Assembly (NCBI GenBank): GCA_963377175.1
Contig: CAUJNA010000447.1
Location: 1,071,056-1,135,055 of the forward strand
Direction of reading: 5' to 3'
From: Effrenium voratum
Lineage: Eukaryota > Sar > Dinophyceae > Suessiales > Symbiodiniaceae
DNA: 64,000 nt
A program made the position numbers and the translations under genes. The notes below the pieces were generated by a model. The model saw nothing but the letters and a program-made list of their open reading frames with translations, ran no database searches and was not told the origin of the DNA. Positions 56,454 through 64,000 of the stretch are shown one piece after another (position 1 is the stretch's first letter; every line of letters starts with the position of its first letter).

Positions 56454-59400
56454 GTGCAGCTATATTCATGTTTTTGCACAATGAATTTCTTGGAGTTCCG
56501 GGGAGATTGCTTCTTTTGATTGTCAGTCTCGTGCGCAAAGTCCCTGCTTTCGCCAATCATTATGGTGGGCCGAGCTCCAATACTTCTGCACAGCCAATAA
56601 ATAAGGATATGTTGCGGATGGTCATTGCCAACACGTGCCACTAGGAACAAGGTGTTCCATGCCAAAGAAGGGGGCATATGCACAGACAACTCCTCCCATG
56701 CCTCGCCATGCAAACATGAGGTTAAGCCATGCTTCCTGTTGGCTTTGTTTCGACAATGTTCCTCTTCTTCATGTTGCCTTGTCTTGCTCTTACATTCTGC
56801 TGCCTGAGGGCTTTGTGTATTGAACAAGCGCACACTAGCAGAAACCACAGCAAAGCGGAAAAAAACAAAACCAAATCATACATGCAAGCTTTGACAGCGT
56901 GGGATTGCAGAAAGTGCAGCCCCCCAAAGTCGCACGCGAACGCTACAAAATGCCGCAATAAAGCGTCAGGAAAGCGAGCCCGTACGGAAATCAAAATCAA
57001 ATCTGGAACACGCCCAAGGAGGGGGTGCCGCGGGCAGAGTAGAACGGCAAGTAACTAGGTCGCAGCCCCTGCCCATAGACCAAATAACATCTCAACAGCT
57101 GCGATAAAATGACTTCTGACAGGTGATAGCGAATTATTTTTGTCACCGGCAAAATGCACAAACATGTCGACAACCGGCCAACTTCCGCCAACGTTGTCAC
57201 ACTCGCGCATGGAAGCTGCAAAGCAAAGCAACTAGCCAATGTTCACCAGACTGACGCAAAGCCTGTCATATCCAAGATCAGCACACTCATAAGTTCAAAT
57301 GTAAGGTTTGGTTAAGAAAAACACCTGCCGTGGAAAAGACTCCAAAATGCGCGGCAAAAGCCGCCGTGGGGTTCCCCAATGGACCTGCACTAGGGTAGTT
57401 AAGAGACCTCAGATTTAGAAATCGCGTGCTGCACCCTCCCCAGGGCTAACGTGGAAGCTCCCAGGACCCCTTTGAAAGGCAACAAAACACTGGTGGTACC
57501 ACCGGTGATCAACGCGAAGCTGGCTTCCTGCGAGCATAAACACCAACTCTTAGAAGATGTCAGTCAAACAAAATGATGAAACTCAACGTTGAAAGGGATG
57601 TTGCACGCCTTGGAGCAAAACCTGGGCACTTGCAAGTGGCTATCAGAACTTGTTTGGGCGCATCATATTTCATGGTAACTTGCCGGAACAGAGCACTACC
57701 CCCCCCCTCCCTGCCAGCTGGGACCACAAACCCATGGGAGTGCAGGCGGACGTTCTCGCAGGTCACTTGGCCGTGAAAGTGCAGGGAGTTCCTCGGGCAG
57801 AGTTCCATTCTTCCCAAAAAATGGAATCCCCTCTGAATCAGTGCGGCCTATTCACATAGGGGGAAAGTGTGCTGAAAAATGGGAGTGGCTACATGCGTCT
57901 TGGACGCCTGGCATGTAGCAAAGCAAGGCAACAAGCGAAGCACCTACCCATGTAGGTGGGTGATCTTGTTTGCTGTGATTGAACGTTGATGGAAACGAAC
58001 TATACAGGTATGTCAGACCACAACCTTCACCAGAAACATGTCCACCGTACCTGCGGTTCTCAGAGTTGTTGGCTTTCTTGTGCACTGCATCGATGCTACA
58101 AACCCTGTAGTGAATCGCGAAAGGTGATGACACGCACCCAAGAAGTGGACCAAGCACATCTGGAGGATCAATGTATGCCAAACCTGGTCAAACCATCCAT
58201 CTGCTGGTGATCCAACATTGCCCAAACATTGCCCGGTCGCCGCTTTCTTCCCAAAAATAGGCGCGCGGGCGAAGCGCGGCTTCACACCAGTCGGCCCGAC
58301 TTCAGGCAAGCCAAGCTGCACACATGGATCTGCAGGCACCTGACGGCGTAGTGACAGAGCTTCACGGGCATTCACCAAGGAATTGCTAGAGCTCACAAGA
58401 CGGGCAATGGCGTTCAATGAACAAAGCAGTTCCCCTAAGAGACCTGCGTGACTCGCAGGGCTTGCGCACTCCGTAAAGCTGTCTTCGTCTCATGGCTGAG
58501 CCCTAAATACTGGAATGGGCAGTCAAAGCTGTGAAATCCAGGCTGAAAGCTTTGGAGATTCCGCTTGATCCCACCAAAGGCTTCCAATGGTCAGGGAGGG
58601 GTCCCGGGCCCTGTGGGTTTCCCCCATCCGGAAAGACCGGCCATTCGGGAACCAACCCGAATTCCCATGGCATCTTCTTCCGCGCCCGCGCCTCTGTGAG
58701 GATGTCGCAAGTCGAGAAAGCGTTGTGAGGAGTGAAGAACGCGACCTCGACATGGGAGACAAGACCACATCATGGCTGCCACTTTGACCAGAAAACTCCC
58801 TGCAAGATGACTCGCCAGTCTTGGGCCTCCCCGAAGTCCATACTGTGTCCCTTGGGCGGTACGGGCTATATTTGAAATGATGGTTAAAAGTGGTGGAGGA
58901 AACAGCAGGAATAAAGGGCCGGCAATCGGCTGCATCTACCTGAGCTTGCAGCAGAACCGGTTGACAAAATATCATTCATCTGCATTTTTGACCCAACTCC
59001 CAAAGCCTCAATTAGATCCCCGAGCCAGGGACCTCGATCATGGTGAGCTGGTTATACCCCAGGTGAGCTCGCTATAAAATAGTTGCAGACTCATGCGCAT
59101 ACTCGCCCCTTTCCGATCACAGCCTCCGTTCATTTCACGAGGTGCATCTTGCCCCCACCTCTCGGACACCCAGCCGGGGACGGGATGCCAAAGCTGTGGG
59201 AGAAGTACCGCCGCTTCCATCTGGCCACGGATGCAACAGCTGCCCTGCCTTCTCGTTCTGGAAGACAGCTGAAGCAAGCTTGTGATATGGCCATGAAATC
59301 AAATAGGGACCCCCTGGAAAGTGGTTGGTGGACATAAAACCCCACCTAAATGAGGTCCACCAGAGGGTCCCGAATGAAAATTCATGCCCATATTGTTTTG

Positions 59401-60469
59401 CGTCCTGAAGTTAGCAGAAGATGTTGCGGGGTCCTTCCCACATTCCCTGGCACTGGGTAGAACATTGGATATCTGGAAGCGAGTGCTGGTCGAGGCTCGG
59501 AGCACCCCATTCCAAACATGTCTCGCTAGAAAGGGAAACCTCTGTAACCAAAGTCTTGAGTCAGCGTGTGAACACCGGTGGTTCTTTGCTAGATGTTCTG
59601 CATGTTGAGTCCGGATGAATAAACCCGTCCTATTGTTTGCGGGGGGGGATTCCCTCCAAAAGCACAAACACACACCTATCAATCAACCAGGGGCGTACTG
59701 ATCCGGGGTCAACAACCCCAGGTGTTTCGCAAACCGAACAAACTGAAACCAGTGCCATCCATCTTGAATCTTCAATCAAGTTTGCTTTAGTATGACACTC
59801 AGATATGAGATGTCATATGGATGTGTCTTTTTGAGGGACCCCTTTTTTGTGGGTGTTAGGGGAAACCAAAAGGAAAACCGCCATTCTGGAGGGTCCAAAT
59901 CCTTGAACCCCCCCCCCCCATCCAAAATGTTTTTCACCAGAGTGAGGTGAGGTTCCACAAACATCAAGCCAAAGAACAAAGCTCAATTCGCGCCGTGCCT
60001 GACCCAGCCAAAGTGCTTGTCAAAGTGTGCAGCCTCGAAATCGACGTGGGCTATGCATTTCTCTGGTCCTCTTTGTGAACAAGCCAAAAGATGGGCAAAC
60101 ATACAAAACTGCGTCACCCTTTGTCTAGCGGTTTCGTGTTTTGGCCACCCCAAAGGCAGAACACGCATGGCCATTGTCACAAGAGATGTGCATTTGTTTG
60201 CCGATACGATGAGTCGAATCCTCAGTCCTGCAAACCTGAAGTGAACATTCTAACATGATTTGTATCAAAATTGGGCGCCCCTCCAAAGGGGTGGTTCCCT
60301 TTCCTTTCTGTCTAAGGCACTAACCGCTAGACATTTAAACCCCGGATTTACCTAGATTTACTAGCCCCATTGGTCAATCATGTGTTTGCTGGAACTTCAG
60401 TAGCCACACACGACTGGAGCAGCAATGGGGTGGGTCGCTATACGCGGTCTGGCAAGACGTCTCCACAGC

Positions 60470-60560
60470 CCCTGGGCACTCGACCGCTAGCGCGCCCGGC
60501 GGTACGGTGCAGTTCCCTTCCTCAGCTGCGAAAGCAATGCGAAGCAAGCCGGTGGTTCCC
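60470..60560 (-). other. candidate Cys-rich exon
   Basis: Minus frame LLRIAFAAEEGNCTVPPGAL then AVECPGAVETSCQTA. GC-rich and Cys-patterned, but no acceptor/donor pair or neighbour in phase could be established. Confidence 0.2.
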
Positions 60561-60574
60561 TCCATGCGTCAACC

Positions 60575-60675
60575 GGGGTGTGGCGTTTTTGAGGTTACCC
60601 CTTGTTTGGTGGTTTTATTGCGAAACCAAAAGGAACACCACCGTTTGAGTTGTCCTCTAACACAAGACACACCCC
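60575..60675. repeat. family A palindromic element, opposite orientation
   Basis: GGGGTGTGGCGTTTTTGAGG at the left and ACACAAGACACACCCC at the right; the core reads GGTGGTTTTATTGCGAAACC and AAAGGAACACCACC. Confidence 0.8.
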
Positions 60676-62158
60676 AAAAAAGCAATATGCGGATTGTGAT
60701 TGCAAAATAGGGGCCATAGAATGCCACAAAAGCATTCTAAGATGACAACCATTGGTGAGGGAGAAGATACCTGTGCCTTCTTTCAGGGAGAGGTCGTATT
60801 GGTGGAAGCACAGCTAAACGGGTACTGTACAGGTCCAGGATGGCAACACGACATGGTTTGGCCGACCAAAGCGAAAACGCCCAACGTGTTCCGTCGAAAG
60901 TCAATAAGATGTCTGCAGCAGCTAAGCGTTAATCACTACAAATGCTCCGCGAAAGAGAAGGTCATTCAAGCAATGAGCTGAAATTAAAGTTGCAAGCCTG
61001 CCCCCAGTCTGTGAAACTTGATAGATCAGCGAGAGCAAACGGCTGGCAACCCCCCGCCCCAATTGCGGCCAGGCGCGTAGTCAACCAGCGGGCTGATCCA
61101 CTGCCACCGCCTAACGCAGAAGCACCAGACTCAGCCCGGTTGGTTCCGAACTTGCCACACCAAACTCAGCGCGGTTGGTTCAAACGAAGGAGTTGGATTC
61201 ATTGAAAAGCGCCAGTCTTTTACATCCTACCTCCGTTCAAACCGCCGGGGCCGGTCCGGGAGCCCGGCTCGTCTTCCTGGGTGCGGGACATCCAGCTGAT
61301 CACCGGCTTCAGCTGCGACCTGAGGCCAATCACTGCAATCACCCCTGCAATCAGAGCGGTTGTAAAAGAGCCTGATAGTTGGAGAAGTTTTGAGACTGAT
61401 CGAGGCCAAATCACTGCAATCGCCACTGCAATTGCCTGCCCAGTCCAAAATTGAAACCACCGAAAACACCTAGAGCCTTCTAGATGTTTTGCTCGGCTGA
61501 AACTGCGGATCCTGCAACAACAGCCAGACCTCTCGGGGTCACCTGGCATTCGTGGTATCGAGCTTCTCCGTGCCATCCCTTGTGGATGCATTACCGAAGC
61601 GGCTGCCTTGCGGAGCCTTTGCAACTAAAAGAGCTACAGACGAAAGAACTCTCCTCGTGCACTCTGAGGCTTGAATAGTGTCTTGTCCCGAGTGACCTGG
61701 TCTTGTTTTGAAGGTTTATCTTAGAGATCAAGCTGATCTTCGATAGACTGGCCATTTTCCGATATGGGGCCACCAAGGAGTATGCTCACAAGTGCGCATC
61801 TCGCCTTGCCTTCTGCAGACCCAACTAATACCCCAAGAACAGGTTTCATCAACTTTTTCGCTGAGTCCTTCTAGGTCCTTGCCCGAGGTTCGGATGTTTA
61901 GTACTCCGTCGTGCCTGCCCCACCCACCCTGCAGGCACATCCCATCTCGGTCGCCCGGCTTGCGCAGAGCCACGGCCAAATCGTTTCTCAGCCACCTAGC
62001 GCAAGGGCGGCACGATCAGCTCCAAGGAAAATGAGCACAATTCATGGGCAGGGAACCCTTTTTGGTCTGTTTTAACGGGCAACCAAAAGGAACACCACCA
62101 TTTTGGGGGTCCCCATCCCTATTTGGACGAAACACCAACGGCGTTTCCGCCGCAAGAA

Positions 62159-62463
62159 TTAGGTGCCGCGTGCAGGTTCCGACATGACCTCCAGGCCGCC
62201 ACGCTGGTCCCACATGGGTGCGAAGCGCAAGTAGGGGCCTTAGGGTACCGTCCCCTCTCTCCTTCATACCTCACCCGAATTTGAGGAAGTCCCGTGGGAA
62301 CATTCGAGGTCTGGTAGGCTCCATGTTGTTTGGTGGGACTGCTACAACCAGAAGGCTTGGCTTGCAACCCAGCTCGTCAAGAGACACCAGGCCTCGTCGA
62401 AACTCAGGTCAGCTTCAGCCAGAGATACTCGGCCCCAGGCGGCAGCTTTGGAAGCAGAAAGGC
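62159..62463 (-). CDS. 3' end of an unrecognised gene (two exons)
   Basis: Exon 62406-62463 (acceptor CCAAG|G, 58 bp) reads AFLLPKLPPGAEYLWLKLT. Exon 62159-62238 reads PYLRFAPMWDQRGGLEVMSE then PARGT and stops at TAA. They join in phase through a GA donor (GACCT|GAG). The composition is typical of folded protein, but I recognise no family. The order and strand fit another member of the unidirectional cluster. A short candidate exon (62782-62807, IARSCSGM, GT donor) would join upstream in phase. Confidence 0.5.
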
Positions 62464-63359
62464 CTTGGCATGGCCAGCCTGGCAAAAACCTAACGAAAGG
62501 GGCCCATGAAAACCACCAACTGGAAAGGAAAGGCTAACCTTACTTGGTGCGAGAGATGGGAATGAGACATGGGATGACCCCGATTTAAACCATCCCCCGA
62601 TTTGGTGTCCTTCAAGGGAATTCCCAGGTTCATTTCCAACATCCGGAACGGTCGTTCCCTATGGCACCAGGAAGCTTATTTCACCTTGACATATGGCCCA
62701 ACTTCAGGAAACCAAAAGATTGAAAGGTGGATTCGCCTTGGGCGAGACAAGAAGACTCGAGCCCCGGGGATCCCAGCTCACCATGCCAGAGCAGCTGCGC
62801 GCAATACCTGCCAATACGGGAACCTTTCCAGGTCCTGATGAAAGAGATGCATCCAAATTGGTTTGTCTTTCATAACTCTTGGATTGCTACAGAACTCCAT
62901 CCCAAGAGGATTAGTCGATTGAAAACTGTGGCTTAGAGGACCCCACCCGTACTCAGTTGGATGGCAGATGGTGCAGTCTCACATTTGTACGTGCCTCGTG
63001 TTCTTTTCTGATATGGGCAACTGCGTCATCTACTGTCCTCTGGGGATTCTAGGCATGTACTGCTCAACTCTGTACCACCAGCTTTCAATCCCTGATAGCT
63101 GTGCATCCTAGCAGAAGTTGCGGCGGTCCAGGTGTGGTTCTGTCAAATCCCGGTCTGTACTTTGGATGCAGTGGATTAACAGGGAAAGCAACAGGTGCTG
63201 CTGAACTCGAAGAAGGGGAGTCTTTCAACTTGCGCCCTGCTGGCAAACACATGCCGACAAAGAGACAATCCTGGATCCACATCAGATTGGCCAGAAGTTG
63301 TCGAGCTTCATTGAGCAAAATGGAAAAGACCAGGGAAAAACTGCGGGCGTTCACAAATA

Positions 63360-63476
63360 TGGCCATGGATCAAAAGCCCATACCCCCGGTGAACATCCCA
63401 ATCTCCACTAAAATAGACTAAAATGGGTGGTGCACCTACCCCAAAATGGTACCATTGGTTTTGACCCACAGCCATA
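63360..63476. repeat. family C palindrome
   Basis: ATGGCCATGGATCAAAAGCC ... TTGGTTTTGACCCACAGCC with GTGAACATCCCAATC and CCCCAAAATGGTACCATTGG. Confidence 0.82.
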
Positions 63477-63519
63477 TCCGGAAGCATCTGACATGCTCAA
63501 GCTAGCCTTAGGTGGGCTC

Positions 63520-63650
63520 GGCCCACTGGCCGGCGGCTCAGAACGTGGTCCGGCCCGCCTCATCCAGCCAATCCCCACCTTCTCCCCATTCCTCCTGATG
63601 CCGCTTTCGGGTGGGCCCATTGGCAGAGTGGCAAATTCGAGCGGTGCGTG
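63520..63650 (-). CDS. candidate exon, unrecognised
   Basis: GC-rich island directly above a family C palindrome. Minus-strand frames offer either EEWGEGGDWLDE between an AG|G acceptor and a GC donor, or a Pro/Gly-rich frame. It could belong to the gene ending at 62159. Weak. Confidence 0.2.
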
Positions 63651-64000
63651 ATTCAGCCCATGACACATACGCTTCGGCTTGCATGACTTGTCTGCAAACC
63701 AACCTCAATTTAACGAAACCCGTCATCACTCAAGTCGCTACTCCTGGCGCCAGCCAAATGCTGACAATCAGAGAAGTGCAAACGTGCGTTCTGTCGCTCC
63801 CGTTTGCGCACTTGCTCAGTCCTGGTCTCGCCCACTCGCATGACTCGCACGCGGCCCTGGTCAAGAAGGTTCGCAGGGATCTAGGCCAGTTAGTTAATGC
63901 AAAATAACCACGGCCCAGTCAGATCAAACGTTGTCCCTACTTCCCCCACCAAGATAAGACAGAAGCAACGGCTCGGTCCATGTCCCTGACGAGAGCCGAG

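Larger units (their letters stand above)
54990..62150. other. spacer upstream of the glycosyltransferase
   Basis: Mostly unique sequence of ordinary GC with few recognisable elements (family A at 59818-59905 and 60575-60675). It must contain the glycosyltransferase 5' exon(s). Weak exon-like islands near 56.3 and 60.5 kb are listed separately. Confidence 0.45.

Noticed and set aside
59100..59280. Several protein-like frames (for example plus MPKLWEKYRRFHLATDA)
   Set aside because: All three plus frames and two minus frames look equally plausible, with no phase partner or motif, so no call is justified.
61484..61678. Plus-strand frame IELLRAIPCGCITEAAALRS
   Set aside because: No splice context, and the opposite strand is equally open; all recognised genes are on the minus strand.

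Overview
The window looks like nuclear DNA of a dinoflagellate. The support is structural: genes split into many short GC-rich exons (about 45-250 bp) inside long, repeat-filled introns; introns that in most cases start with GC or GA rather than GT and end AG with G as the next exon base; and all recognisable coding sequence on one strand (minus). A Suessiales-like organism (Symbiodiniaceae or Polarella) is a reasonable guess because of the AAC-rich simple repeats and the intronic inverted-repeat elements, but the species cannot be fixed from sequence alone.

Reading 5'->3' along the minus strand (high to low coordinates) I find four genes. (1) The 3' end of an unrecognised gene (last exons 62463-62159). 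(2) A type II membrane, DxD-type putative glycosyltransferase (about 54542-43873) with a KIDDD motif and a VSAN/VVNH motif split over three exons. (3) A WDR6/Rtt10-like WD40 protein (34682-19023, 22 exons rebuilt with closed reading phase and a stop codon), whose relatives partner the FTSJ1/Trm7 tRNA 2'-O-methyltransferase. (4) A DDHD-family intracellular phospholipase A1 (from about 18.05 or 15.24 kb down to 1077, running off the left edge before the catalytic serine region). WDR6 and the phospholipase are separated by at most about 1-4 kb, tail to head, as in unidirectional dinoflagellate gene clusters.

Most of the window is non-coding. It holds at least a dozen families of short (about 80-135 bp) palindromic or terminal-inverted-repeat elements, many in both orientations and many in introns close to exons. 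The commonest (family A, 25 or more copies) has GGGTGTGTCTTTTTGAGGG-like ends around a hairpin. Family B carries sequences resembling the A and B boxes of an RNA polymerase III promoter. Family M makes up almost all of one 114-bp WDR6 intron, so it behaves like an introner. Long simple repeats are also present: (CATC)n at 2.1 kb, about 1 kb of CAACCA/ACA/ACAACG at 33.2-34.3 kb, GCAAA/AAGC at 39.2 kb, 79 copies of ATGT at 43 kb and a 1.1-kb TATG/AATGC mosaic at 46.4-47.5 kb. An AT-rich degenerate tandem array lies at 4.3-5.4 kb.

The functions do not form a pathway (tRNA modification, lipid hydrolysis, glycosylation). The unusual biology is the gene architecture: non-canonical splicing together with mobile palindromes that populate, and in one case constitute, introns. 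No rRNA, tRNA, CRISPR, reverse transcriptase or transposase gene was recognised. Exon limits are my own splicing inferences from reading phase and family similarity, without transcripts.
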